A stretch of 64,000 nucleotides of DNA from an uncultured Desulfomonile sp. (GTDB lineage Bacteria > Desulfobacterota > Desulfomonilia > Desulfomonilales > Desulfomonilaceae), in NCBI GenBank assembly GCA_903952205.1, contig CAJBEZ010000008.1, positions 62,001 to 126,000 of the forward strand. The letters run 5' to 3'. This document shows positions 32,055 through 41,607 of this stretch, in pieces. Numbering within the stretch: the first letter of the stretch is position 1; each line of letters begins with the position of its first letter. The notes beneath the pieces are model-generated. The model saw only the letters and a program-made list of their open reading frames with translations, searched no databases and was not told the DNA's origin. A program made the position numbers and the translations under genes.

Positions 32055-32981
32055 CTAAATGGAAAAAATATCTCCGTCCCTCGGAACGGTCATCCTGCAA
32101 GGGATGGAATAGTCAATCGAGATCTTTTTTACAAGAACATCCCAGTCCTCCTGACACAGCGGAACAGAGTAAACAGCGTTCGACATCGGGTCCTTCATGG
32201 GTTCCTTTGGCTGAATTTTCTTGACCGTATTATTTTGCGGGTCCCCAAGAACTTGATCTCCACCAGAGATGTGGACCAGGAAAATCTCTTTCGTCGGTTT
32301 CCATTTCTCAACAAAACTTAATGCGGTTTGTAAACTCATGTGGAACGGACGGTTTTCCACAGGTTCATTCAACCAGTGACTTTGAATCACAAGAACGTCA
32401 GCCCCGTACATTTGAGGTATTACAGTTTCTATTTCAGCAAAGTCGGACGTGTAGATCAAGCTCTTGCAATGAACTGAATCATCATTCATCTGGCGAATCA
32501 CATAACCCACAGCCCCCTTGGCCGTAGGTCCATGGAAAGTCTTGAAAGGGATAATTTCCGTATCCCCGACTGATATCGTGACGCCTGATTGACAGAGTCT
32601 TTTCTCAACGAGAGACCCAATCAGGTAACCAAATCGTTCCTCTACGATCCGCCAAGTAATTTCTGTCGCATAAACCGGTATTGGGGTCCAATCATTCCGT
32701 TTAAGGGCTCTCTTGAATACAAGAAGCTCGTCCAATCCCAGGCAGTGATCTCCATGTTCATGGGTAATTAACACCAAATCAGGAAGTTCCATGTGGTAGC
32801 GATTCATGTGAGTCAGCAGATCGGGGCCCGGGTCTATAAGTATCCTTCTTGAAGTAGTTATCTGGATGGATGTTCTTGTCCGTTCTTCATCAAGTTCGTT
32901 CATCTTTTTGCATATCATACAGCCGCATGAATATTCCGGCAGTCGCCACGCACTCCCAGTGCCGAGGAATAATATATCCAT
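32055..32981 (-). CDS. PhnP-like metallo-beta-lactamase-fold hydrolase
   Basis: A 308-residue protein. MDILFLGTGSAWRLPEYSCG then CMICKKMNELDEERTRTSIQ is the start typical of PhnP-type phosphodiesterases, whose Cys-rich segment binds an extra zinc. The metal site is LVLITHEHGDHCLGLDELLV (HxHxDH). IPFKTFHGPTAKGAVGYVI gives a further His, and DVLVIQSHWLNEP contains the late metal region. PhnP acts on cyclic ribose phosphate in phosphonate degradation, but no phn genes are here, so another cyclic nucleotide substrate is possible. It stands alone between a CMD-family gene and infA. Confidence 0.8.
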   Translation of the reverse strand: MDILFLGTGSAWRLPEYSCGCMICKKMNELDEERTRTSIQITTSRRILIDPGPDLLTHMNRYHMELPDLVLITHEHGDHCLGLDELLVFKRALKRNDWTPIPVYATEITWRIVEERFGYLIGSLVEKRLCQSGVTISVGDTEIIPFKTFHGPTAKGAVGYVIRQMNDDSVHCKSLIYTSDFAEIETVIPQMYGADVLVIQSHWLNEPVENRPFHMSLQTALSFVEKWKPTKEIFLVHISGGDQVLGDPQNNTVKKIQPKEPMKDPMSNAVYSVPLCQEDWDVLVKKISIDYSIPCRMTVPRDGDIFSI

Positions 32982-33231
32982 GAATACTTCTCCAAATAGT
33001 TCTAGCCTGGATTAATTTTGCGGAAACACACCAGATGGAAAGATTTTCTATGCGTGACCAACAACTCTGTTAAAAAGGTAAAGATGCTCAATACGTTATA
33101 GATACTCTCAACGTGCTGATAATATAGCCTTTTTATGGACGAGAAAGCGGGTTCAATTATGTTGCGCCGTTTGCAAATAATGAGACGATCTGGATGGTAA
33201 GATTGCCCCAGAATGCGCTAAAAGCCCGGAT

Positions 33232-33450
33232 TTATTTTCCGCGATAAACGATGAGCCCGTGACTAAGGTCGTAAGGAGACAAGGCCACGGTCACACGATC
33301 TCCCAGGAGAACCTTTATTCTGAAACGGGACATCCTTCCGGATAGTTTGGTTCGGATGCTTTTGCCGTCATCAGTTTCCACCTGATACATGCCTCCTGAA
33401 TGCACCTTGACCACAGTTCCTTCTACTTTTACGTTGTCATCTCGGCTCAC
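33232..33450 (-). CDS. infA: Translation initiation factor IF-1
   Basis: A 72-residue S1-fold protein. VEGTVVKVHSGGMYQVETDD, then RMSRFRIKVLLGDRVTVALS and PYDLSHGLIVYRG match bacterial IF-1 throughout. It binds the A site of the 30S subunit in initiation. The Arg replacing the usual Gly in the SGKMR region and the lack of the common M-K-E-D start are small deviations. It is not in the usual ribosomal operon here, but lies downstream of the Kdo8N operon and upstream of nothing on its strand for 250 bases. Confidence 0.93.
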   Translation of the reverse strand: MSRDDNVKVEGTVVKVHSGGMYQVETDDGKSIRTKLSGRMSRFRIKVLLGDRVTVALSPYDLSHGLIVYRGK

Positions 33451-33591
33451 TTAATTTGTCTCTCCTCTCTCTCAGCAAGTTTGAAATTATTTTGTCACGA
33501 TCATATAAAGAAATGATCTCCCAATTTCAATTTAATATTGCATCACTGGGTCAAAAAGTCTATACGAATTGTCCATAATTGTTGGATGAGT

Positions 33592-34341
33592 TCAGATTAT
33601 GCCGACAAGTCGGTATTCCTGCCTGACTCTTTCGAGATCTTCCAAAGTATCAACTTCTATTGAGTCTTTGTCCGTTACCACCACACGGACCTTGAAACCA
33701 TTTTCCAATGCTCTGAGTTGTTCCAATCCTTCAGCGCGTTCCCATTTTCCAATTGGGAGTTTGTTAAAGATCTGAAGGAAGTCTTGCCTGAATGCGTAAA
33801 TGCCATGATGCTTGTAATAAGTATGCTGTTCATTGGCGTTTCGACAAAAAGGCACAGTGGATCTTGAGAAATAAAGGGCGAATCCATCCCTATCAAATAC
33901 AGTCTTTACTGCATTTGGGTGATGGATCTCTTCCTCCCTGACAATTTCGTATATCAATGTGCTCATGGGGATGGATGGATCGTCTATCAGTGGTTCGATT
34001 ACCTGATTTGTCATTTCAGAGTCGAATAGCGGCTGATCCCCCTGAATGTTGACGACTATATCCATGGGTGACAGCTTGAGTTTTCTAGCGGCCTCAGCGA
34101 CTCTATCAGACCCGGAAGCATGGTTCTCAATCGTCATGATGGCTTTCCCTCCGTGGTCAGAAACCGCAGCAAATATAACTTCTGAATCCGTTGCCACGTA
34201 AACGCTTGACAGAGCTCCGCACGACTGAGCTCTTTCGAGAACCCTCACTATCATGGGTTTTCCGAGAATATCACAAAGAGGTTTACCCGGAAATCGTGAT
34301 GATTCGGCCCTGGCAGGAATACATCCTATTATTTTCTGCAT
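33592..34341 (-). CDS. kdsB: 3-deoxy-manno-octulosonate cytidylyltransferase
   Basis: A 249-residue KdsB. The ATG at 34341 begins MQKIIGCIPARAESSRFPGK, the usual N-terminus; an ATG at 34401 would add 20 residues not seen in the family. NHASGSDRVAEAARKL and VVNIQGDQPLFDSEM are the CTP and metal blocks; YKHHGIYAFRQDFLQIF is the sugar side. It activates Kdo or 8-amino-Kdo to the CMP sugar for LPS inner core. It follows kdnA by 77 bases. In Shewanella the order kdnB-kdnA-kdsB makes CMP-Kdo8N, and the KdsB there prefers Kdo8N; this is probably the case here too, by context. Confidence 0.9.
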   Translation of the reverse strand: MQKIIGCIPARAESSRFPGKPLCDILGKPMIVRVLERAQSCGALSSVYVATDSEVIFAAVSDHGGKAIMTIENHASGSDRVAEAARKLKLSPMDIVVNIQGDQPLFDSEMTNQVIEPLIDDPSIPMSTLIYEIVREEEIHHPNAVKTVFDRDGFALYFSRSTVPFCRNANEQHTYYKHHGIYAFRQDFLQIFNKLPIGKWERAEGLEQLRALENGFKVRVVVTDKDSIEVDTLEDLERVRQEYRLVGII

Positions 34342-34418
34342 TTTATCTATATTTTCCGCGTTCCGTCCACTTAAACCGCATTGGTCGACAACCTTCGTCA
34401 CGAGTCATCATGTAGCCG

Positions 34419-35627
34419 TTATCTTAGGGTTTCAAACGCAGCTTGCCTCAATTCTCCTGCAATTCTGCCGGCATCTTCAAGTGTGGTGCGAAGAGAAACA
34501 GGAATTACAATGAGTCGTTCGAGCCATTTTGCCGTGGCGGGCAAAGTGTCGGACGAATATTGAATCTTTTCATTGTAATATGGCTTTCCGAATGGAAATT
34601 CACCCGGCCAGGCTGTCTTCATGCCAATGAGATGCTCCCAATTTCCCAGGAAATGCCAAAGGTTGTTCTTGAAGCTGATGGCGGTAATTCCTTTAGAAGA
34701 AACTTTCTTGTGGAATTCTATAGCATGGGCCCCTTCGGGAAAGAAGAAGCAAACATGCGTGTGACTATCTCGAGCGTTTTCGGGGATTGCCCTCATCTGG
34801 ACCCCGGTAACCTGGTTCATGGCCTCAGCAATAATGGAATGATTCCTATCCTGAATTTTAAGTATATCCGGCAATCTCCCCAACTGCGCCAAACCAACCG
34901 CTCCCTGGAGTTCATTCATCCGATAATTGAAGCCGAGAAAACTCCTTCCTTCAAGCGCCCTGCCTACGTCCGGGTTATGGTCATGTCCGTGATCTGAATA
35001 TTCAGACGCAGTTTTGTATATTTGTGGGTCGTTTGTTACGATCATCCCACCTTCCCCTGTGGTTATCGTTTTATAGAAGTCGAATGAATAGGTGCCACAG
35101 TCCCCTATGCCGCCGGTAATTTTGCCATTCACAGACCCTCCGAGGGCTTGAGCGGTATCTTCCAGGACTCTTAATCCACGTTTTTCCGCTATTTCCTTGA
35201 TTTCAAGCATTCTAGCCGGACCGCCCAGCATGTGGACCGGGACTATGACCTTGGTTCTAGGCGACAATTTATCTTCAAGGTCTCGAGGATCCATGTTCAG
35301 TGTGTCATCTATTTCAACAGGAACGGGTATGGCTCCGCACTCAATAATTGCCTCAAATGTGGCCACAAAAGTAAAGCCCTGGGTTATTACCTCATCTCCG
35401 GGTTTTACACCCAACGAAACCAGAGCCACTTTAAGAGCGGATGTTCCAGAAGTGACCGCATGAGCAAACCTTGTTCCAACGAATTTTGAGAAAGCGCTTT
35501 CAAATTCTTTTACCTTATAAATACCCTTTCTTTCGTTTGGGAATTCGTATCTGAACAATATTCCTGTGTCCAGAACATCATTCACCTGCTCTCGTTCCCT
35601 GTCTCCTATTAGTTCAAAACCAGGCAT
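34419..35627 (-). CDS. kdnA: 8-amino-3,8-dideoxy-manno-octulosonate aminotransferase KdnA
   Basis: A 402-residue DegT/AHBA-type PLP aminotransferase. MPGFELIGDREREQVNDVLD, the SFDFYKTITTGEGGMIVTND PLP-lysine block and SDHGHDHN match the KdnA protein of Shewanella oneidensis as I know it (MPGFEL start, SDHGHDH). The enzyme transfers an amino group to 8-oxo-Kdo to give Kdo8N. It sits between an iron-type alcohol dehydrogenase (the oxidase KdnB) and kdsB, the exact order of the known operon, which is what makes the call specific rather than generic. Spacing is 84 and 77 bases. Kdo8N raises resistance of LPS to polymyxin-type agents in Shewanella. Confidence 0.88.
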   Translation of the reverse strand: MPGFELIGDREREQVNDVLDTGILFRYEFPNERKGIYKVKEFESAFSKFVGTRFAHAVTSGTSALKVALVSLGVKPGDEVITQGFTFVATFEAIIECGAIPVPVEIDDTLNMDPRDLEDKLSPRTKVIVPVHMLGGPARMLEIKEIAEKRGLRVLEDTAQALGGSVNGKITGGIGDCGTYSFDFYKTITTGEGGMIVTNDPQIYKTASEYSDHGHDHNPDVGRALEGRSFLGFNYRMNELQGAVGLAQLGRLPDILKIQDRNHSIIAEAMNQVTGVQMRAIPENARDSHTHVCFFFPEGAHAIEFHKKVSSKGITAISFKNNLWHFLGNWEHLIGMKTAWPGEFPFGKPYYNEKIQYSSDTLPATAKWLERLIVIPVSLRTTLEDAGRIAGELRQAAFETLR

Positions 35628-35711
35628 AGATTTCTCCTGAATTTAATTCTTATATCGATTAATTCAACTGTTATAGTACGGCTTATTTTTTTGGTTTTAG
35701 CTTCTTTTGTT

Positions 35712-36878
35712 CTAATCGGCGAAAGCCGCGTCATAGATCGCATGGGCTTCTGTTGGACCGAGTTTCCTAGGGTTGTTTTCTACCGGACGGGTAACTTTTA
35801 GGGCGCTCTCAATAAGCATCGGTATATCTGCCCTTGGTATGCCCAAATCACTGAGAGACTGGGGTATTCCAATATCATCCGCCAGGGTCCTTACAGCGTC
35901 CACTGCATTCTGAGCCGCCCATCTGGGTGAAAGTCCTTCAACAGATTCACACATGCTCTTGGCCACCAATGCTAATGCTTCTACCGAAGCCGGCAGGTTG
36001 AACTGCATGACATGCGGGATAAGGATAGCGTTGGCCAACCCATGCGGGATTCTATAATGCCCACCCAAGGGATACGCCAAAGCATGCGCCGCGCCAACTC
36101 CAGCGTCGGCCAAGGCCATGCCACCGAAAAGGCTTCCAAGAAGCATTTTCTCCCGTGCCTCGATGTCGTTTCCGTGGTATACGGCCTGCCTGAGGCTCGC
36201 CGAAATAAGCCTGATGGATGTCAGACTGAGCGATTCCGTAAAAACTGAGGATGAACGTCCGCTCATAGATTCAATTGCGTGCGTAAGAGCGTCCATCCCC
36301 GTAAAAGCAGTCACCAGAGGGGGGACAGATAGAGTGAGTTCAGGATCAAGCAGGGCTGCGTTTGGGAAAAGATATGGGCTGTTGATACCGCCCTTGACAC
36401 TCGTTGTACGATTGGTGAAGACAGCAGTGAAAGTAACCTCGGCTCCCGTTCCCGCAGTAGTGGGGATCATCACGGTAGGTGGCGAAGGGATACTGACCTT
36501 GTCCAGTCCTATATAGGCTTCTGCTTTACCCTTGTTAGTTATAAGCGCCGCCGCCGCCTTTGCGGTATCCATAGCGGACCCGCCTCCCAGACCAATGACT
36601 AGATCTGCCTGCAAGTCCCGCCCGACTGCCGCAGCGTCATCCGCATTGTCAAGATAAGGCTCAGGCTCCACTCTCAGCGACATCTCAACATGAAGTCCGG
36701 CTTCGCGAAGTGACGCTCTAGCTAGTTCAATCATGCCGTGCTGTTCAAGTTCGGGATCCGCCACGAGAAGACATCTGGCAGCTCCTAATTCTTTAGATAT
36801 TGCCCCCAGCGCCGATATTGAACCACGGCCTGAGTAAATCTTGGTTCTGGAGTGAAAAGTTTTTAATTTTATGTTCAT
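35712..36878 (-). CDS. kdnB: 3-deoxy-manno-octulosonate 8-oxidase KdnB
   Basis: A 388-residue iron/zinc-type group III alcohol dehydrogenase. VIGLGGGSAMDTAKAAAALI is the nucleotide loop; VMIPTTAGTGAEVTFTAVFT and FTGMDALTHAIESMSGRSSS carry the first metal ligand, and HALAYPLGGHYRIPHGLANA the His ligands. KdnB oxidises Kdo at C8 so that KdnA can aminate it. Generic alcohol dehydrogenase is the alternative, but the neighbour order kdnB-kdnA-kdsB decides it. It is the first gene of the operon; 152 bases upstream separate it from the divergent ffh. Confidence 0.85.
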   Translation of the reverse strand: MNIKLKTFHSRTKIYSGRGSISALGAISKELGAARCLLVADPELEQHGMIELARASLREAGLHVEMSLRVEPEPYLDNADDAAAVGRDLQADLVIGLGGGSAMDTAKAAAALITNKGKAEAYIGLDKVSIPSPPTVMIPTTAGTGAEVTFTAVFTNRTTSVKGGINSPYLFPNAALLDPELTLSVPPLVTAFTGMDALTHAIESMSGRSSSVFTESLSLTSIRLISASLRQAVYHGNDIEAREKMLLGSLFGGMALADAGVGAAHALAYPLGGHYRIPHGLANAILIPHVMQFNLPASVEALALVAKSMCESVEGLSPRWAAQNAVDAVRTLADDIGIPQSLSDLGIPRADIPMLIESALKVTRPVENNPRKLGPTEAHAIYDAAFAD

Positions 36879-36981
36879 TTTATTTCTACACCGTAAAAGT
36901 AGAATTCAGTATCTTGACAAACCTATAACAAAAAAGGTACGCACGATCAAGTAAAGAAACCCCTTACAATTTCTGCGCTGT

Positions 36982-36997
36982 TATGTTAAATAACATA
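36982..36997. promoter_or_regulatory. Small perfect palindrome upstream of ffh
   Basis: TATGTTA at 36982-36988 is mirrored by TAACATA at 36991-36997 with AA between. It lies 34 bases before the GTG of ffh, in the shared 152-base gap with the divergent kdn operon. It could bind a dimeric regulator or form a weak hairpin in the leader. Only the symmetry is seen. A TTGACA at 36915 nearby lacks a good -10 partner. Confidence 0.25.
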
Positions 36998-37030
36998 TTT
37001 TGAGAAAACTCTACGCTGGAGGCGTTTAAC

Positions 37031-38566
37031 GTGCTTGAGATTCTATCTCGCGGTTTCCGTGACGCTCGACAATACTTGCAAGGCATGCGCACGCTCAATG
37101 AGGAGAATTTGGGCGAGGCCCTGAAGATTGTCCGTATGTCTCTGCTGGAAGCCGACGTGGAATTCCAGGTTACTCGTTCTTTTCTTGACAGGGTTAAAGA
37201 GCAGGCAATTGGTGAAATTGTACAGGTTAAGGTCAAACATAAGGACAAGAAACTTAAAGTAACCCCTGGCGATCATTTTATCCGACTTTGTCATGACGAA
37301 CTGGTCCGTTTAATGGGACCCGCTGATGTTTCATTGAATTTCCCGGCCAAAGCGGTCAATTCAATCATGCTGGTCGGGCTTCAGGGGTCTGGGAAAACGA
37401 CTACAGCCGCTAAAATAGCCAGATTTTTTATGAAATCTGGTAAAAGACCTCTGCTCGTAGCTGCCGATGTTTATCGTCCCGCTGCAGTGGATCAGTTAAA
37501 GAAGCTTGGGCAGGACTTGGGTCTCCCTGTTTTTGCAGACTCCTCCGCAAGCCCCCCGGAGATATGCAGGTTAGGCCAGAATCAAGCCCTAGAATTAGGG
37601 GCAAATTTGGTCATATTTGACACGGCTGGTCGTTTGACGGTCGACGAAGCCCTTATGGATGAGTTGTATCAAATCCAGCAATTCACATCCCCGGACAATG
37701 TTTTGTTGGTTTGCGACGCAATGATTGGCCAGGAATCAGTAAACGTAGCCAATGCATTTAATAAGAGAATAAATCTCAGTGGTTTCATTCTTACAAAGTT
37801 GGATGGCGACGCTCGTGGCGGAGCTGCAATTTCAATCAAAGAGGCCACTGGAGTTCCAATAAAGTTCCTGGGAATGGGCGAAGGACTCGATCGTCTGGAG
37901 GAATTCAGACCTGAAGGACTTGCCTCACGAATTCTGGGACTGGGTGACGTTGTTGGTTTAGTTAAAGATTTTGAAGAGGTCATTGACGAGAAACAAGCTG
38001 AGCAAGACGCTATGCGCATGCTACGAGGGAACTTTACTCTCAATGATTTTCTCTCCCAGATCAGGACCATAAAAAAAATGGGGCCTCTACAAGACGTCGT
38101 GGAGAAAATGCCTTTCTTCCCAGGAGGATTGCCCCCTCAAGCGAATTTTGACGATTATGAACTAGTTAAGATAGAATCAATGATAAACTCGATGACACCT
38201 TCGGAACGCATGATTCCTGATGCTATAAATGAAAGCAGAATTGAGCGGATAGCTAAAGGTTCAGGTAGAAAAGGAAACGAAGTCAGGGATTTACTATCCA
38301 AATTCAAAGATATGCGCGATCTTATGAGCGCCATGGGGGGTGGTAAACTTCGAGGAAGGTGGAAGAGGCTTAAAGGAATCAAACGAATGTTCAGCGGCGG
38401 TTTGGGAAATTTGATGGGCGGAGATCCTTCCGCATCTCCAACCCCAGACAATCCCTTTGGTCTCCCTGAAGTTAATAAAGCTCCGCAGGTTTCCAAAAAA
38501 AGTTTAGAAAAACAACGCAAGAAAAATAAAGAAGCTAGAAAAGCACGAAAAAAATCCAGGCGATGA
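37031..38566 (+). CDS. ffh: Signal recognition particle GTPase Ffh
   Basis: A 511-residue SRP54-type protein. LSRGFRDARQYLQGMRTLNE starts the N domain. Residues of about 113-290 form the G domain with the P-loop LVGLQGSGKTTTAAKIARFF, VIFDTAGRLTVDEALMDEL (G3) and LTKLDGDARGGAAISIKEAT (G4/NG interface). The C-terminal methionine-rich M domain (residues 325-460; FTLNDFLSQIRTIKKMGPLQ, RIAKGSGRKGNEVRDLL) binds 4.5S RNA and signal sequences. The tail is Lys-rich. The GTG start follows GGAGG, at 37018-37022. It targets membrane and secreted proteins to the translocon. Normal length, all motifs intact. Confidence 0.96.
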   Translation: MLEILSRGFRDARQYLQGMRTLNEENLGEALKIVRMSLLEADVEFQVTRSFLDRVKEQAIGEIVQVKVKHKDKKLKVTPGDHFIRLCHDELVRLMGPADVSLNFPAKAVNSIMLVGLQGSGKTTTAAKIARFFMKSGKRPLLVAADVYRPAAVDQLKKLGQDLGLPVFADSSASPPEICRLGQNQALELGANLVIFDTAGRLTVDEALMDELYQIQQFTSPDNVLLVCDAMIGQESVNVANAFNKRINLSGFILTKLDGDARGGAAISIKEATGVPIKFLGMGEGLDRLEEFRPEGLASRILGLGDVVGLVKDFEEVIDEKQAEQDAMRMLRGNFTLNDFLSQIRTIKKMGPLQDVVEKMPFFPGGLPPQANFDDYELVKIESMINSMTPSERMIPDAINESRIERIAKGSGRKGNEVRDLLSKFKDMRDLMSAMGGGKLRGRWKRLKGIKRMFSGGLGNLMGGDPSASPTPDNPFGLPEVNKAPQVSKKSLEKQRKKNKEARKARKKSRR

Positions 38567-38696
38567 AGAAGTTACAAAGTTTTTTGTGTCAGGAGATTGT
38601 GTTCACATTCCTGACGTCATTTGGGATAGACTTTATCTTTAGTTCTGCTTTCGGTTTCGTTTTTCGAACCGATCCATTATCTTGACGGAGGAAAAG

Positions 38697-39116
38697 ATGC
38701 TTTGGAAATTGATTGGGATGATTGTTCTCGGATTAGTGAGTGGAGCTTTGAGTTACTATAATAAAAACTTCTTTGTAAACATTTTTAATGACATTCTTGG
38801 CAGGGAAGAAGAGGAAGATACTGCAACAAAGATCGGCAGGGGGTTTTTCTACGGTTTTCTTTTTCCATTGTATTTCCTACTGCTTGTCGCTGGTTTGGCC
38901 GCTCTCGTTTCCTTTCTGATCACGGCTGGAATAATAGCGGCTATAGTGTTTGTTTTTGTGTGGGTCACGGAGAAGATTCTACCTCAGAAATGGATTGGAG
39001 AGATATGTCTTTCTCTGTTCAGGAAGGTCGGTCTTAAAGGAGAGGAAACTCCGCCAACCCCATGTTGTACTGTACAATCGGATATTTATCCAAAGTCGGA
39101 AGACAAGACAAAATAA
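38697..39116 (+). CDS. Small integral membrane protein of unknown function
   Basis: A 139-residue protein with three likely membrane helices: MLWKLIGMIVLGLVSGALSY, the FFYGFLFPLYFLLLVAGLAA segment and GIIAAIVFVFVWVTEKILP. The C-terminal 40 residues are polar with two Cys (TPPTPCCTVQSD). GGAGG lies four bases before the ATG; the upstream TTG at 38682 overlaps that site and is less likely. No family was recognised. It is 130 bases after ffh, and a small inverted repeat (GTCAGGA at 38588, TCCTGAC at 38609) lies between. Confidence 0.75.
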   Translation: MLWKLIGMIVLGLVSGALSYYNKNFFVNIFNDILGREEEEDTATKIGRGFFYGFLFPLYFLLLVAGLAALVSFLITAGIIAAIVFVFVWVTEKILPQKWIGEICLSLFRKVGLKGEETPPTPCCTVQSDIYPKSEDKTK

Positions 39117-39605
39117 AATTAGATGTGAGACATTGAAACTGACACGTCTCAATGATAAGATAGTTTGAGATGAGGGAAGTGGGAGGGAGAAGAAATCGAC
39201 TTTCAGTTCCCTCAGAAATAGCATTATTGAGAGTGTCAGTTGCAGAGATGTTGAAAAGTATGTCAAGAGCCGAGCCTCATTTAGTTGTCGATCTGGATGA
39301 AGAATTGCCTCAAGCTTACAACATACCCACCTAGCCTTTCGAAAACCAAACATCCTTAAATTGCCTTCAATTCGTCAAACTTTTGTAAATGCAAGCTTTC
39401 TGTCAGCGAAGTTCACTATATCAGAGCATGAGATCGAAACACAGACGCCGAGTTAGTAGCGTCATATCAACATTCGTTGAAAGACGGTTTAATTTAACAA
39501 CAAATAATTTGACGATATCAAAAGTTACTGTACAATGTTTCGTTTTCAGCCGGAATAGATCTTCCGGCAGTCAGTTTTGTGGCTTTGCGGAGCCTAGGGA
39601 GTGAA
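39117..39605 (+). other. Intergenic stretch before pckG, with one doubtful small frame
   Basis: About 490 bases without a clear gene. A frame of 54 residues runs from 39170 to 39334 (starting MREVGGRRNRLSVPSEIALL, ending ELPQAYNIPT). Its composition looks protein-like, but there is no ribosome site and no recognised family, so it may be a chance frame or a remnant. A GTG-started extension of PEPCK at 39579 is not used. Nothing else is readable here; the promoter of pckG probably lies within. Confidence 0.25.
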
Positions 39606-41402
39606 ATGATCGAGCATAAAAAACTTAAAGAATTTGTAGAAAACAGCGCCCGTATGTGTCAACCGGATCGAATTCACTGGTGCGACGGATCACAGGAAGA
39701 ATATCAACTCATGATTCGCCTGATGGTTCATGCGGGTACCGCCATTTGGTTAAATCCATTGAAAAGGCCGAATAGTATATTCGTTAGATCAGATCCTATG
39801 GATGTAGCCCGCGTCGAGGATCGTACGTTTATTTGCTCTGTCCGACGGGAAGATGCCGGTCCAAACAACAACTGGGCGGACCCTGCTGAAATGAAGGCCA
39901 CGCTGTCGAAATTTCTTTCGGGTTCCATGAAGGGTAGGACTATGTATGTAATCCCCTACAGCATGGGCCCGACTCATTCTCCGATAGCCAACATAGGAAT
40001 TGAATTGACTGATTCTCCGTATGTGGTAGCGAACATGCACATTATGACGCGAGTGGGCAGCAATGTCATGGATGTTCTCAATACTCATGGAGAGTTTGTT
40101 AGGGGCATACATTCTGTAGGAGCTCCTCTGATACCTACCGATCCCGACTCACCATGGCCGTGCAACGCTCATCACAAATATATCTGCCATTTTCCAGAAA
40201 CCCGTGAAATCTGGTCATATGGATCCGGATACGGTGGTAATGCTTTGCTGGGCAAGAAGTGCCACGCTCTCAGAATTGCCTCTGTGCAGGCGCGCGATGA
40301 AATGTGGCTTGCTGAACATATGCTGATTCTGAAACTTATCAGCCCGGAAGGCGAAGTAAAATTCGTCGCAGGAGCCTTTCCTTCAGCTTGTGGCAAGACA
40401 AATCTGGCAATGATGGTCCCTACCCTCCCCGGTTGGGAAGTTCAAACCGTGGGAGATGACATAGCCTGGATGAAATTTGGTGAGGACGGTAGGCTAAGGG
40501 CCATCAACCCAGAAGCCGGTTTTTTTGGGGTAGCGCCGGGCACTAGTCTAAGGTCAAATCGGAATGCGCTGCTGGCATGTTCAAAGAACGCTATATTTAC
40601 TAACTGCGCATTGACGCCAGATAGTGATGTCTGGTGGGAAGGTATGACTGAAACAGACCCTGAAGATCTGACAGACTGGCTCAGAAGACCGTGGAAGCCG
40701 GATTGTGGTAGAAACGCCGCTCACCCTAATTCCCGTTTCACCGCTCCTGCCGTGCAATGCCCGGTCATTGCGCCGGAATGGGACGATCCTGCCGGGGTTC
40801 CCATCGACGCAATACTCTTCGGAGGGAGAAGAGCTGGTGTGGTCCCTTTGGTCATAGAGGCGTTCAACTGGACGCACGGTACCTTTCTCGGAGCCACCGT
40901 AAGCAGTGAAACGACAGCGGCCGCTTCAGGAAAGGTTGGGCAGTTGCGCAGAGACCCCATGGCTATGCTGCCATTTTGCGGTTACAACATGGCGGACTAT
41001 TTTTCTCACTGGCTGAAGATAGGCCAACAAGTTGATCCGAAGAAATTGCCAAAAATTTATTATGTGAATTGGTTTCGCCAGAGTGCGGAAGGTAAGTTTC
41101 TTTGGCCTGGTTTTGGAGAAAACTGTAGAGTGCTGAAATGGATTTTTGGACGAATAACTGGACGGGTCGAAGCCTTGGAAACTCCAATTGGCAATATGCC
41201 GACCCCTGGATCGCTAGACTTGACAGGGCTAGATATCACTCCAGAATCCATTGAAACGCTCTTGAGTGTAGACGTAGAAGGTTGGTTGAGCGAACTTCCG
41301 AACATCCAGTCATATTTTGAAATGTTCGCAGAACGCCTTCCCGAAGCGCTCTATCAAGAACTCTCAAGTCTACGTGAACGACTAAACAGAGTTATACGGT
41401 AA
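39606..41402 (+). CDS. pckG: GTP-dependent phosphoenolpyruvate carboxykinase
   Basis: A 598-residue GTP-type PEPCK. The ATG at 39606 follows GGGAG at a good distance. [20 protein letters not shown] is the substrate block; [20 protein letters not shown] holds the P-loop with the reactive Cys (ACGKTN), and [15 protein letters not shown] a metal-binding Asp. [14 protein letters not shown] and [15 protein letters not shown] are guanine-nucleotide-form blocks not present in the ATP type. The enzyme interconverts oxaloacetate and PEP plus CO2, for gluconeogenesis or anaplerosis. Length and motifs are normal. It is a single-gene unit as far as visible. Confidence 0.94.
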   Translation: MIEHKKLKEFVENSARMCQPDRIHWCDGSQEEYQLMIRLMVHAGTAIWLNPLKRPNSIFVRSDPMDVARVEDRTFICSVRREDAGPNNNWADPAEMKATLSKFLSGSMKGRTMYVIPYSMGPTHSPIANIGIELTDSPYVVANMHIMTRVGSNVMDVLNTHGEFVRGIHSVGAPLIPTDPDSPWPCNAHHKYICHFPETREIWSYGSGYGGNALLGKKCHALRIASVQARDEMWLAEHMLILKLISPEGEVKFVAGAFPSACGKTNLAMMVPTLPGWEVQTVGDDIAWMKFGEDGRLRAINPEAGFFGVAPGTSLRSNRNALLACSKNAIFTNCALTPDSDVWWEGMTETDPEDLTDWLRRPWKPDCGRNAAHPNSRFTAPAVQCPVIAPEWDDPAGVPIDAILFGGRRAGVVPLVIEAFNWTHGTFLGATVSSETTAAASGKVGQLRRDPMAMLPFCGYNMADYFSHWLKIGQQVDPKKLPKIYYVNWFRQSAEGKFLWPGFGENCRVLKWIFGRITGRVEALETPIGNMPTPGSLDLTGLDITPESIETLLSVDVEGWLSELPNIQSYFEMFAERLPEALYQELSSLRERLNRVIR

Positions 41403-41607
41403 ACAGTAGATTCAAACTTGGGCGAGGGCTCACTACGGACGAGATATGGCGCATCTTACGGGTTAAGGGTTAACGGGACTTGGATCAATTTTCGCCTGAT
41501 CCGTTATTAGGAAAACAGGGGCATTTCCAGTTAATGTGCGACGTCTGTGATTGACATAAATCTGAAAATTTGTACGATGGAGCCGGCTGCAGAAAACTCG
41601 TGACTTC

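Noticed and set aside
36900-37030. Sigma-70 promoter at TTGACA (36915) for ffh
   Set aside because: No acceptable -10 box at 16-18 bases; only the palindrome is listed.
38979-39353. 124-residue minus-strand frame over the end of the small membrane protein
   Set aside because: It overlaps a gene with a clear GGAGG site and membrane helices; its own start lacks a ribosome site and composition is unlike a real protein.
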